Shown here: one piece after another, positions 12,441 through 24,190 of the stretch
Numbering within the stretch: position 1 is the stretch's first letter
Layout of the letters: every line of letters begins with the position of its first letter
Source of the DNA: Trichobilharzia szidati
Taxonomy: Eukaryota > Platyhelminthes > Trematoda > Strigeidida > Schistosomatidae
Length of the DNA: 64,000 bases
NCBI GenBank assembly: GCA_944472155.2
Contig: OX235271.1
Coordinates: 66,756,416-66,820,415 of the forward strand
Direction of reading: 5' to 3'
Notes under the pieces: model-generated
Databases searched by the model: none
Told to the model about the DNA's origin: nothing
What the model saw: the letters and a program-made list of their open reading frames with translations, nothing else
Made by a program: the position numbers and the translations under genes

Positions 12441-13984
12441 AACAAATCAATAGTCACTACACATCATCTCTTGAATTTAAAGCCATTCATATTGACCGTC
12501 GCTCTAAGAACTGAGTTTTTCATGCTCACGAACACCTACCAGTGTAGTTGAATAAAGGTATTGTCAAAGTCGTCAACTGTTTTATATATTAGATCACCTC
12601 GTTCAAGCGGGTCATTAATTTTGTATTGAAAAGTATGTCTTTATCATATATACTGTGTTGAGTAGGTTACTAAAGGCCTCTAGATACTGAACACTTTAAA
12701 CAGCAGAGGCTATTGTAATTCCCCAAAGTCAACCGGAGCTGTACGTGCAAACGAAACAGATTCAAACACTATTTCTACCCTAGCTTGCTGTCGAAGCTGT
12801 AAATTCACAAATTCTGTGTGACTTCCCCTAAATTATCTAATATTCAGTTTAGCATTATGTAAATATATATTATCATTTTTACTGGTGCTTTTGAAATGTC
12901 ATCTATCAACACTATTGATTCAATTTAATTTAAAATATCAGTGTTATTAGTAACAATAACTTTTTTCGATATTATGGTCGCATAGCTGTAGGATCTGATG
13001 ACAAATTCATCGGAAAGTTTATTCTTTGTTCATTCATTAACCACACTTTTAAATAATTGTTTTCCTAGAAAAAAAAAACTAAATTATACTGCATTTTGTT
13101 ACACTCTATTGATTTCCCTTGTTCTGCATACTCGACTTATATTAGTGATGTAATTTTTGGACAAACTAAGGTTGTTGTTCTTAGCTTCTAAATAGTTAAA
13201 GAATTATTTTTCTATCAGGTAAAGTGTGTTTGATTTCAAAATGTTTTCAGGTGATTCTGAATTTTTCTAGTTTTGTTTTTGAAGTAATTTAAAAGGTGAT
13301 GGTCAATTTTGAGAAGAAAAACAACTGTCTTTTACTTTTGGACAATGAACCCTTTTGCAAGTATCAGAACTAAAATATGGACGTTTGTTAGTTTTTCCAT
13401 GTATTGGGTGATAACTGAAAGTAAGATTTAAAGCAGCAGTCTTCAGAATACACCGGTATTCACGAGTAATGCTCAAAAAGGTATTATGTATATTATATCC
13501 AGTGAGGAAATATAAATTATAGTTCTCAATAAAAATATATTCTTATGATAGTTCGTTATCGGTTGTCGTGATTACAGTGAGACGACGACCTGGTTAATAG
13601 TTGTGTCTTGTGTCTCATGCAGTACCAAATTAATAATTAGAGACAACTGGTGATCCACAATTTCGCTTCACTACTAACTCATTACTAGCCCACCATCCCA
13701 AGGTTTCCTTCAACAAACTCACCGGTTAGTGGATATTTTACATTCACTGTAAATTATTACATACGGTTTAGAAGTCATCCTACAAATGCGAAGATAGGCT
13801 ACTAAACGAGTCTTTTCCCACCTTTGTGTTTAGAAGTGGTCAGCATTTGGGATTCTTTAAATGGACTAGAAACAGTATAGGAACGCTGACCTGCTGTTGT
13901 CGTAACTGTTTTCTGCAAGTTTACATCAGTGTTGTAAAACAAGGTCATATTTCCCTATTTGATCACGGATTTATTTATTATTTC
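12441..13984. other. Intronic DNA, nothing recognised
   Basis: AT-rich sequence with short homopolymers and no coding, RNA or repeat signal that I can support. Confidence 0.45.
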
Positions 13985-14166
13985 TATTTTGATTACAGCT
14001 TGATGACACACCGTATTTTCAGTACAAGTATTGAATTTTCAGCATGGATATCGGTAGCCCAAATTTTGCAGGCCGACCATAGATATCGAGTGTGCGTCAG
14101 CAGGGGATCGAACCCCTACCAGGTGCATGGTCGGTGAGAGTCCTAACCACTGTGCCACCGACGCAC
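13985..14166 (-). mobile_element. tRNA-headed SINE, second tail type
   Basis: On the minus strand: tRNA-like head with TGGCACAGTGG A box and GGTTCGATCCCC B box, then a tail different from the LINE-like one (gatatctatggtcggcctgc, later atacggtgtg.catcaagct). The same tail type occurs at 31685-31893 and 36081-36276. Confidence 0.8.
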
Positions 14167-14179
14167 CAGTGAAGATCAG

Positions 14180-14760
14180 GCGGTACTGGACAGCTGTTTA
14201 TTCTTGGTTTAGGACTTTTCTGTAGCATGCACCCATATCCACACCTGAGATTGAACTCAAGACATTCAGGTTATGAGGCAGAAATTAAAGGCTCACTAGT
14301 AACTGACTACAGAAAGAAGTTGCGTTTTCTTCTAATGGGAAGTCATGACCAGTGGGGTTAATCACAGAACAAATACTGTCAGATAGCGGTTCCACGAAAT
14401 CGCGCTAAAATCTCTAATTTACAGAGTTTGAAATTCAAATGTTACTGAATTCTATCCCAGTAGCAAAATGGTTAACAACTTCGCTTTGCAACGCAAAGTT
14501 CCTGCGTTCTATCCCGAGTGGATTCATGGGTGCCTACTAATGAAGGGTCCAAAACTAGGAGAGTGACAACTGATACTTAACTGATTTTATTATTTCACGG
14601 TTCAATTTCTGTGTCTTCAACTGTCAAAAGACATGTGAATGTCTGATAATATATCGGCGAAAACAGCCACCCAGTACCATCTGTCTTTTAATCTTTGTTA
14701 AACTGATATCAGTCCATGATCAGATTTGAAATAAATTAAACCCTTACAAACTAACTTGTA
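14180..14760. mobile_element. Pair of decayed family B copies facing each other
   Basis: A minus-strand piece (14185-14300, with gtactggacagctg) is followed by head sequence and a plus-strand copy (14455-14760) that has a tRNA-like part, a decayed hammerhead block (actaatgaagggtcc) and the tail cccttacaaacta. The head-to-head order is the same as at 57040-57697, but this pair is much more diverged. Confidence 0.55.
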
Positions 14761-15990
14761 GAAATTCACATTTTGTTTTATCTGAGTAGCAGAGATTCTG
14801 GACATATCAATGGTTTCAGATGACTAAGCCTAATACGCTGAATACCATGCACTGTATCCCATGCAGAACAATAGAAATCGGTTGGGCAAGGCGAACGTTT
14901 ATTCTACAAACAATAATGAAACGAATTTACTGTGGTTAGTCGGTGTCATATTTTCTAATCGTATTTCTCCTATCTTCTACCAACCAGTACATGATTAAGC
15001 AATGAAAGCCTTCTAATCTCCCGCCACTATGAGGACAAGTTCGAACAAATAGACGATTCACTGTTCAGCAGCACTGACATAGTTTAAATCATGGGTATCT
15101 GTTTGTGTTAGTTAGATCATTCAGCATCAAAAAATCATTCAATTTGCTTTGTGACAACTATTTATTCCACTTCTTCATTAATTATTCATTCAAATAGCTT
15201 AATTCTTCTTTGAAATACTGTGGTGTTAATTATTACCATAAGTACTTGTTACATTCCATAGAAATCGTTTTCTAAGGGGGAGGAGAATTATTCGTTCCCC
15301 AGTGATCAGCAGATATCATTTATACACGAAGCAGCTCATGGATATTTCTAAGGCTTTAGAATTATCAAATTCACATAAAATGATAAGGCTACAATTTACC
15401 TATGGCTAGAATTACACAAAGAAAAGAAGTCTATTCAGTCTGTTACTTCATCGGCTACTGCATCCGGCTAAATTTCTATCAGAATTTCACTGTCATCTAA
15501 TGTCATCGTACGTCTTGCTTGCATTAATAACTCCATAATTTTGACCTAATTTATCTTTTTTTAGGTGATTTATGTTTTCTGCTTCTTGAAAACTATAAAT
15601 TTCATCATTCAAGATCTCTTCCAAATAACTACATCTTGATTTCACGTCCTCTAGCAGGAAATAAGAAGTTCGGAAATGATATGTGTTATCCCTATCCTTC
15701 ACATCATATCAATGGTATATTGTGAAACTTCACCAGACTAACTGAGTGTTTTGGATCGTCATTCCATTTTTCACTCTGGAGATCGGTAGTACACAAAAAT
15801 TTTAACAGCTATCAGTAGTCAAACTGAATTTGATTATCTGATAAATAGAAAATGGAAAGATTCCAGACACAAAAGTTGTAAACTTATGCACTTCACGTGT
15901 ATACAGCAATAGGCGACCATAATGGTTTAAAATTTTGTGTTTTATGATTGTTATTGTGAGATTTTGAATGTCTCACTTGTATCTGTATAT
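14761..15990. other. Intronic DNA, nothing certain
   Basis: A minus-strand frame at 15493-15702 (69 codons) has a charged, protein-like composition. It lacks splice sites or family resemblance that would make it a gene. Confidence 0.35.
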
Positions 15991-18333
15991 TCAGCTGATC
16001 TGAGAATTTCAGAGATTGTTGATTTCATAAATTTGCTATAATCAACATTACAAAGTGACGACCCCCTCTATTTATTACATTCCAGTTTGACTACTACCCT
16101 CTGTCTCAGTAGTAAGATTCATCATAGTGACTTTTCTCTCTTCATACGAAAACCATTGCCTTCTCAGTTTGTATCAATTACATAAAATACCATACTGACA
16201 GTATATCATCTTGAGAGATTCGAACAAATTGTGATTTGGCTGAAACTGATTAGAAACATGTATTTTGGAGTAGGCCTGGAAAAAGCAGTTCCTAACATTT
16301 TGTGAAGCAAGAAGAATAAATTTATAGCTGGAACTAATTGTATGCAATTCTTTACTGTGTTCCTAATGAATCAGTGCCGTGTTGGAATAGTCTATGATCA
16401 AGAGATAGATAATGCCTCACATCTCAATAAAAGAATTCACGTGGATCAAAAGTTGCCATTCTACGAATTAATATTGTCAACACAAATGCGAACAACACTT
16501 CTCATTATATTATCACATGGTGTTTTCACACTTATCACATACAAGAATCCATACATTTCTATTATATTTATTGGTTCATTCACTTGGAAATCTAGTCAGA
16601 ATTACCTCACACAAATGAAGTATTATCAAATCACCGTGTGTAAGCAGCGTTGGTAGTTCAGAGGTAGAGTACTGGTAAACGATACACGTGGTTCGGAGTC
16701 CAGTTCCCAGCTGGTGAACACCTTTACCTCCCTTAGTCGTTAATAATCCGGAAAATAAGGGAAGGTTGAGCCTAAGGCAACTACACTACACAAACAAACA
16801 CCACTGCTACTGAAACTTCAGGGCTCAAGCTTGAAGCCCTATGTTCTATTTGGAACGCTACGGAATAAAGCAAATGGGTGAACTTCGATTCTATTAGCTT
16901 TAGTTAATTAGTACACTGATAAGTCCATCAACAGTCAAATAACAAAAGTCAGTAGAAACAAACAAATAGTGACAAACATGACACATCTAATTCTTATACG
17001 TTATGCAAATCACTATACATGAATTTTGTTTGGGCATCAGTGTATTTGAATATAATATTTCACTTTTCATAATGAAAACTTGAGGTAAATATAACTTTCA
17101 GTTAGTACAGTTAATTCATACCAATGCTTCTTTATTTCAGCGTATGTGATTAAGGAATTTAATAATTCTTTGAAAGAGTTCTGTCAATGGAAGTGAACAC
17201 TGAACGTTTGTTTTATTGGAACTGGCAACCATTGGCGGGCAATTGAAGGCGCGAATGGAACGATCGCTTGCAAGTTGAAGGAAGACTGGATTTAAATACG
17301 AATAAAAGTACTTTATAACTTCATTTGTACTTAACATTTGTTTGAAGACTTTGTAGTTTTCTTCAATTTAATTGCCAAACAATATAATTTCGTTCGAGGA
17401 ATATTGGTGTTTTGGATTTAAAGTTGAAGGAAATACATAGTGTTTATCGGTTGAATCGCTTAAGTCTTCATTACAATAGGAACTTAGGGCTAAGTTCCTT
17501 GACAAGTTCCTTTTCAGACTATAAATAAACATTTCTAAATTCTTCGACGCATTTTGAACAGAGAGAAAATGAACATACATTGCACGTTGTAAAGAGATCA
17601 TCTTTTATTTCAAGGGTGCTCATCACTTGCTAGCAACCTAAAAAAGACATAAGTTATTGCAATTGTGTTACAAGAGGGGAGATCTATATAAGAAATATGG
17701 TGTTGTTATTAAACAATACTAATGTTAGCAATAATCATAAAATCATCATAAAAATGAAAATCGTAATAAACTGAAATATCACACAAGTAGAGCAAGAATA
17801 TTAATGTAGCTATATTTAGGCAGGTGAATGAATGTAATACTTTTGAACTCAGAGGTCCGGTCTCAAGTCCCCAACAAACAATGATTCAGAAACAGGTAGA
17901 ATCGTCTTGTTATAGCTAGAAGATTATCTATCTCCTGATCATAGATAGTTTCAACACGGCACTGATTCATTAAAGACAGTAAAGAATTGCATACAATGAG
18001 TACCCAGTGTAAATTGCTTCACAAGATGTTAGGAACTGCTTTTTCCAGGCCTACTCCAGAACACATTTCTCCAAGCAGTTTCAGTGGAATTATAATTTGA
18101 TCGAATCACTCAAGATGATATACTGTCAGTAGAGTATTTTATGTGATTGATACAAACTGAGAAGGCACTGGTTTTGGTATGAAGAGAGAAACGTCACTAT
18201 AAAGCATCTCACTACTGAGACAGAGAGTAGTAGTCAAACTGGAATGTAATAAATAGTGGAGGCTGTCATTTTGTAATGTTGATCATAGCAAATTTGTGAA
18301 ATAAACAATCTCTGAAATTTTCAGATCAGCTAA
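15991..18333. mobile_element. Foldback element with ~415-bp inverted arms
   Basis: The arm at 15991-16413 reappears in reverse complement at 17923-18333. Outer ends read AGCTGATCTGA and TCAGATCAGCT; inner ends read gagatagataat and attatctatctc. Matching runs include ttattacattccagtttgac and aaagcagttcctaacatttt-like sequence, with scattered substitutions and small gaps. About 1.5 kb separates the arms and holds a SINE (16646-16869) and no transposase-like frame. It could be a non-autonomous foldback DNA transposon, or two unrelated insertions of one repeat. I could not find an unambiguous target duplication. Confidence 0.75.
16646..16869 (+). mobile_element. tRNA-headed SINE, variant head, LINE-like tail
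   Basis: The head has TAGTTCAGAGGTAGAGT and GGTTCGGAGTCC boxes, unlike the GGCACAGCGG head of its relatives. The tail has the shared gaaacttcag...cttgaagccctatgttc block and ends ggaataaagc. It lies between the arms of the foldback element and therefore inserted into, or came with, its interior. Confidence 0.8.
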
Positions 18334-18809
18334 ATGAGGTTAGCACTTTTGTTAAAATGCAGACATACGAAACTTACAGAGTCTTTTGAAATTAGTATGT
18401 TAACATGAATTCGTCTGGCATGCAGTTGAATTTAATATGAGTGGAATTTTGTAGTTGTTAAGAAATATATATGCTGGATATAAATACGGAATAATAGGTG
18501 GTTAACCGTATTCTGTTGAGGCTATTGAACTTACTATGAACTTTTTCCTTAAAGACAGATCTCATGGTAAGAATTCGACACTTCACTGTACAATATGATT
18601 TAGTAGTGATTGAGAATACTTGTGTGCCAGATGAACGATTTTGATGACAGTGATGCTATCTATGATCTCCATGGTTCAGTCATTATCATACTGAGAAGCA
18701 TATTTAACTAAGACACCAGTTCACATTTCTTGACTTTTTGTAGAGGAAGTCCCATGGTCAAAGTCTTGTGAACACAATTACATGTAGCTAAATACAGTGA
18801 ATATCATTT
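18334..18809. other. Intronic DNA, nothing recognised
   Basis: No feature seen between the foldback element and the next LINE fragment. Confidence 0.45.
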
Positions 18810-19425
18810 CAGCTACAGGCGTAACGGATGATGTCAAAGCCAGGCAGAATCGGAAAGGTAAGATGCGCCTTCGTCAAACTGAAACCAGTTTGGAAATCTC
18901 CTGCACTGCGCTCAGTCAGCATAAACAACAAGATTCGGATTTTCAATAGAAATGTGAAGTGAGTCAGTCAGTTTTTCAATACGGTTTGGAAACTTGCACT
19001 GTGTCAGGAAAAGTATTTCCAACAGGTTGTAGGCTTTCATCAACAGCTACCTCATTCGCTGGCTCCATACTGAAGATAAAATGTCCAGAAAGAATTAGTA
19101 ACGAAAATCTCTGGGAACAAACTAACCAAGAGCCAGTCGCTCAAAAAATATGTAGGAGAAAATGGAGATGGATTGGGCATACATTGAGGAGGCCGTCGCA
19201 TGACGTAGCGCACCAGGATATTGCTCGAGTGGAATCTGAATGGAAAGCGACAAGTGGGTTTTCGGTGGGAGGATGACACGGAGGAGATCGTGTAGTGAAG
19301 AGGAGCTTAGAGAATATGGGCAATTGTGGAGCCAGCTGAAAAGGACAGCAGGAAGTAGAAGAAAGTGAAGATGTGTTGCTGAAGCCCTATGTTCCACTCG
19401 AAACACAAGAGAATAATAATAATGA
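18810..19425 (+). mobile_element. RTE-type retrotransposon 3' fragment
   Basis: Begins at the VTDDVKARQNRKGK segment of the reverse transcriptase C terminus, and includes SNENLWEQTNQEPV and the strongly characteristic KWRWIGHTLRRP (frame at 18959-19276). It ends with gaagccctatgttccactcg followed by aataataataatga. 5'-truncated, with frameshifts; not functional. The 3' end closely resembles the tail of the SINEs here. Confidence 0.88.
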
Positions 19426-21364
19426 ATTGAGCATCAAACGTCATCCAGTTATCATTACTTGTCGCTGAGCACAACAAAAATCGATGACTTCTGAATTATT
19501 TCTAGTATTAAATGGACAGTTTATGTTATCAATCTATGAAAATGTTTATGTTCCCTCCTGCTTCCTTTTTTCACTTCTTCAATCATATAGTATACATTTC
19601 CGAAAATTTGACTAACTATTAATGAATACCATTAGTATATGATCAGTTCATGAGGAATTTCATTTATGTACAATATTAGAGCATCTGTCACCTCTCTCTC
19701 TCTAACTTCATATTTCAATTATTTGTTAATACTATACACATCTGCTTTATTTGGAGCCTTTCCCTTATTCTCTTTTATTCAGAAAATATTTTTATGACAC
19801 AAAAAAGTGTTAAAGAATGCCTTAAAATAATTCTAAACTAATGGCTGTTGCTACTCATACATTGTTGTCATCCGTAAGCTAGAAGATGAGAAGTGTAACA
19901 AAAAACATAACTGTACTGAACACCTCTGTATTCCAACCCAGGGGAACTAAGTTTCTTTGTTGTCGATGGCTATAAGCGACTGGTTTACCACAGCTAGTCA
20001 CTTTCAACCACATAATTCCTACAGTGTTTTAGCAGTAAATAACACCCCTAAATTACTAGTCTACGGTAATCTACATTGATCACTGAATTCAGACCTTCAC
20101 TGTTTAAGTTGACCCTTTCAGCTGAAGGTATGCGGTCAAGAGTCTTCACCTTTATGCATGCTGCTGTGTTACATTCGACAGCTGATACCGGATCTCTAGC
20201 CAGTTACATAAGCGTCGTCACTCTACTCTGCTTGTCCAGAAATATATCTCATATTTTGGACGATCAGACTGTTACTTTTATTCCTCTTTAGTCTAAGCAG
20301 AACCACTACTCAGAGGATTGGAGGATAAACACTTACATTTGCATATAACATATCTTACGTAATCGTCGACTTTCTTCATCCCTAAAAGCACGATTCGGTT
20401 ACCACAAAACTGACATTAAAATAAGAAAAAGAGAAAGAAGTGGCAGGAAAAGAACACGAATATTATAGAGGACAGTATTCAATAATAAGAGTTTTTCAGG
20501 ATCGGTTAACTAACATGAAAGAGGCAGGAACTGGTTATTATGACAAGAAGGTACGAATAAAGTACTCTATCGTATTATCATTATATCACTATTTTCATTC
20601 ATAATATTCCCTCGGATACTGTAGGAAGGGACAAGCTTATTTGTTAGCCATGAAGTCGTGATTTATGCATATACTGGTATGACAACCTTATTCGACAGTT
20701 TTATACTTGAAAAAACTCGAGGAATTAATGAAAATATACTCAGTGAAATGCAGAGAAAAAATCTAACACTTGATATGCAAGTGTATAAATCTGGACTTGT
20801 TATGTTTATATGCGACTTCCAATTGAATTCATTAAAAGGCGAATATAGAGAAGAATTTGTGAGCTTTCTGTCTGTTGTTATTTCCTCGAATACTTCAGTC
20901 TATAAATTATTGCTTTTATGCATTCCTTGCTTTCCTTGTGGAACAGAAATCCTCAGAAACATACCTCTGTTGCACTTGTTTCTCTTTTATCACCCTCGAT
21001 ATATGCATCGATATCTTGGCTGGAAAATGGATTTGTTTTAAAGACGAATAAACAGATAGCTAATGGATTTATCCTTTGTAACGCCTACGTTATTGCTCCG
21101 TGTACGCATTCTTTGTTTCCTTTGTATATTATTGTTTCTTTGCGTAAATATACTCTTTTCCATGTCATCTCACTCTTTGTTCTTGGTGAAGTAGCGAGAC
21201 TTGGAAAAATACACACAACTTTGGGACAACAACAGCGTGCTGCTCATCTCTTCGTCTTCTCATTGAACTATACTGTTTACGTGTTTTCCTACTAACCGTG
21301 TTGTATCCTTTGGAATTTGCAGGAGCATCTACAGCCCGTAAACAGTTTCAATAATATATGTGTA
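19426..21364. other. Intronic DNA; one long frame of unknown meaning
   Basis: A plus-strand frame at 20658-21041 (127 codons) overlaps another at 20918-21295. Neither has recognisable motifs, a strong acceptor or a donor, and the double openness suggests chance in a stop-poor patch. No repeat recognised. Confidence 0.35.
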
Positions 21365-21930
21365 GAACTTGGGCACTGTGGTAGTATGTAATTCCATATT
21401 AATTTCTTTATTAGATATATCACACAGGAAAACAGTATCATTTATTGGATGGCGTTTCGAACACAATTCATTGTTCATTATCCTATCGCTTATAATCACA
21501 CGAGCGAATAGTTCAGCTATAACACTATATGCAATTACACATAACCGTTCAATAGGATGGGATAAGATGACAGTTTTAAAATCTAATAAAGCATAGTGGA
21601 GAGAGGAATTGATAACAGAAGCTTTTTTATCGAATCAACTGAAAATACATGTAATAGGAGTGATTGAACACCTGTCCCCGATATCTGGAAAATTCTACTA
21701 CCCAAACGACAAATAGGAGAGAACAAAGAAAACTATAAAACTCAATTTTCAAAGTCGTGTGATTATAATTGATATGATTATGAACAATTTTAATTGTGTT
21801 CAGAACATTGTCATCCAGTAAATAACTATACTGTTTCACTGTGTAATCTATCCAGTAAACAAATGAATATGGAGGTACACATCGACCCCAACAGTGAAGG
21901 CTTCTGTGGATTTTATCAAAATAATTTATA
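21365..21930 (+). mobile_element. Decayed ends of a PLE related to the one at 38725-39668
   Basis: The segment cttgggcactgtggtag at about 21369 is shared with the left end of the 38.7-kb PLE. A block from about 21748 (agtcgtgtgattataat...) to 21930 (ttttatcaaaataa) matches the 3' end of that element, including a small stem (gaaca...tgttc) followed by a GAAC remnant of a GAAA. Coding sequence is absent. Boundaries are approximate. Confidence 0.55.
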
Positions 21931-22689
21931 GCAGCGGTCTGTGACCATATCATCAAGTAACCATTAATTTCTATACCTCGTGAACTGTATTTTTTTATAA
22001 TATACCGTTTCAGTATCCTTTCTCATATTCCGTAAAGTTATGTCACTGACCGATAACTCTTCTACATTCATATAAAAAGCAGTATAAAATGAATCGAACA
22101 TTTTCAGATACTGCAAATTCATAACTAAGCTAACTGTAATAATGAGAAAAGAAAATGAAATGAATCTGACTGTGAAAATCAACTATATAATAACCTATTA
22201 GAGCTATGTTAAAGAAAGATTGTTGTTTCAGATTTGCATTTGTTTCTAGTTATTGCTGCAGTGATACACAAGTTATAGAAATGTGAGTGCGTTAAGCAGT
22301 TTGCTTTAGTCACACGGATTTCCCTGAAAGAAGAAATAGGGAAAAGCTGGATAACTTGATTCCACTCGATGCTTACTGAATGAAAATGATAATCAGCCTG
22401 AATGGTCCAAAATGAAATCAGTGGTTTTTTCTAATTGGTTTACTCAGATTCATTGCGGCATTTGAAATTAAATGAATTGTTTTCTTGAGATACCTTCTTA
22501 CGTCGTAGATGTTTCGTCTGTACCTATTTAAATGGAAAGCCAGTGTTGTATTGGATTACTCTGTGAGGTGTAAAACACAGTGATACAGTAGTAATAACTG
22601 AATGACGTTTAGAGAACAATTTATCCCTTATAATCACAGCATATTCTTAGAGCTTGATAACTTTCCGTATATATTTCTAGTCCCCGCTG
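21931..22689. other. Intronic DNA, nothing recognised
   Basis: No feature I can support. Confidence 0.4.
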
Positions 22690-23075
22690 CCTTTTATGCC
22701 ACACACCGTATATGGGCGTTGATTCATTCGATGTTTGGTGTGGATCTAATTAACAAAATTCGATAATTAACCTCTCTCTCCACTTGACTATGATACTTTT
22801 CAACAGTTCTACCTTATCCCACGCTAATGTTTGATTGCATGCAAGTAAATACATTGCAGTGGCCAAGCTTTTTCCAAAAATACTTGACTTAACAGAATTA
22901 GTCATTCTAACTCCAGTTAACCTCTATGTTCCAATAGTCTATTTAACCCTGATGTACTAGTTCGATTTATGTAACTGAATCCACAGTCAGTGCATGGTAT
23001 TTGGTTAATCATATAACTTTTCCGAATTGGATCTATTGGGTCTTTAAGCTGACAAAGTTTACCTCTGAGTGAGGT
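22690..23075 (-). pseudogene. Penelope-like element GIY-YIG endonuclease relic
   Basis: On the minus strand the first part reads in one frame as SLRGKLCQLKDPIDPIRK, then MINQIPCTDCGFSYINRTST. This corresponds closely to the LKDPVDPIRQNN...IIYKIPCNDCEVNYIGQT part of the PLE at 38725-39668. The Gly of YIG is Asn here. Downstream sequence follows the same relative through several stops. It is a decayed copy of the same lineage in the opposite orientation. Confidence 0.75.
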
Positions 23076-23639
23076 GGTCGATTTATATGTAACTCTAGAT
23101 TATAGCCTTATTAGGAGTCATATTAAGATGTTTAGGTCATGTGATTTTCCTTATTTATATGTCAGTGCTACTGAGGCTTTGAATTTCTCATTATTTATTA
23201 TATTATTTTCATTGCTACTTCCATTTTTATATATATTAAATATTCCCATAGTAAAATTTAGAACCACACTTAAGTGAACAATAGTGTTTTCAGTTAGATC
23301 TCATCAGGCTTAACTCTAATATACAGAAGTTTACAAATAAAAATTCAAATATAAACCAATTATGGTGTTTTGTCTATAGGATAATACGATGGTGAATATA
23401 AATTGTGCAATTAGTCATAATAGTAGTAATGATAATAATAATTATAGTAATAATATAAATGGTCTTATCAATAATAAGGATGAAAAAGTAAGGCAATCTG
23501 TGATAACACGAATAATGAAAAAACAGTATGATTAAACAAACAACTGTTCAGGTGGAAGTAGTCGATAAAGGCTAGTAAAAACAAATGAACCGATTAAGTA
23601 ATGTTAGATTGTAAGGGAAGGAAATGAAACACGTTTATA
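23076..23639. other. Intronic DNA, nothing recognised
   Basis: AT-rich with AATAAT-type runs around 23430-23470. No gene or named repeat. Confidence 0.4.
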
Positions 23640-24190
23640 ATGAAGATGTGATAAGATTAAGGTATGATAAGAAAGGGGTTGAAAATATAAACAAGGTGCG
23701 GTGTAGAAGTCATTAGTTGGTTATGTCTTAATAGGCCAAGGGAGGGATAATGGCTGTATGAACTATTTTTGAATGCATAGTTTTGGTCTAATAGTTCAAT
23801 GCCTATCGCCTCAGCTGTGTGCAGTAAACGAATACGAAGTCTATTGAAAAGATTCGCTGGGATACGATGAATTACTTTGAAGGCTCTTGTTTTCTCCACC
23901 TCATGACCACTATCAATTAAATGTGACGAAATTGAGCTACGAATTGTTTTTGCCTGTCCTTTGCCAAACCACGATGGGAGATGTTCACTTACACGTTGGC
24001 TAAGCTGTCTAGTAGTGCGCCCAACATAAATGTCACCGCAGGTGCAGTTGAATTGGTAAATGCACATAGGTGTGGCAAAACTATCAACCTTATCCTTCGT
24101 TTGAGTCCCGATCATTCGTCAGCTAGAGAATGACAAACATAGGTGTGCTGCGTAAAATGTTCTTCGTATACTCCTTGAAAGTCTTTGGAA
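23640..24190 (-). pseudogene. Penelope-like element GIY-YIG endonuclease fragment (second lineage)
   Basis: A minus-strand frame (23657-24115, 152 codons) reads MCIYQFNCTCGDIYVGRTTR and LSQRVSEHLPSWF, i.e. the IY...YVG pair, the CxC in place of CxxC, and the following Arg-rich helix of PLE-type GIY-YIG nucleases. SSISSHLIDSGHEVEKT and FNRLRIRLLHTAEAIGIELL match the later conserved part, which carries the acidic residue. Sequence just upstream (about 24116-24190) continues the PLE linker in another frame. Only the C-terminal nuclease part remains. It differs from both the 44.5-kb and 38.7-kb PLEs and so represents another lineage. Confidence 0.82.

Noticed and set aside
14041..14166. Possible true tRNA gene (good B box, A box)
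   Set aside because: The sequence continues into a SINE body and cannot form an acceptor stem or full cloverleaf; same for the other tRNA-like heads.
15493..15702. 69-codon minus-strand frame with charged composition
   Set aside because: No splice signals and no family resemblance; too short to separate from chance in 64 kb.
19052..19406. Minus-strand frames of 60-94 codons
   Set aside because: They are antisense shadows of the RTE reverse transcriptase C-terminal region on the plus strand.
20658..21041. 127-codon plus-strand frame
   Set aside because: No recognisable motif, start context or splice sites, and a second frame of similar length overlaps it; most likely a stop-poor patch.
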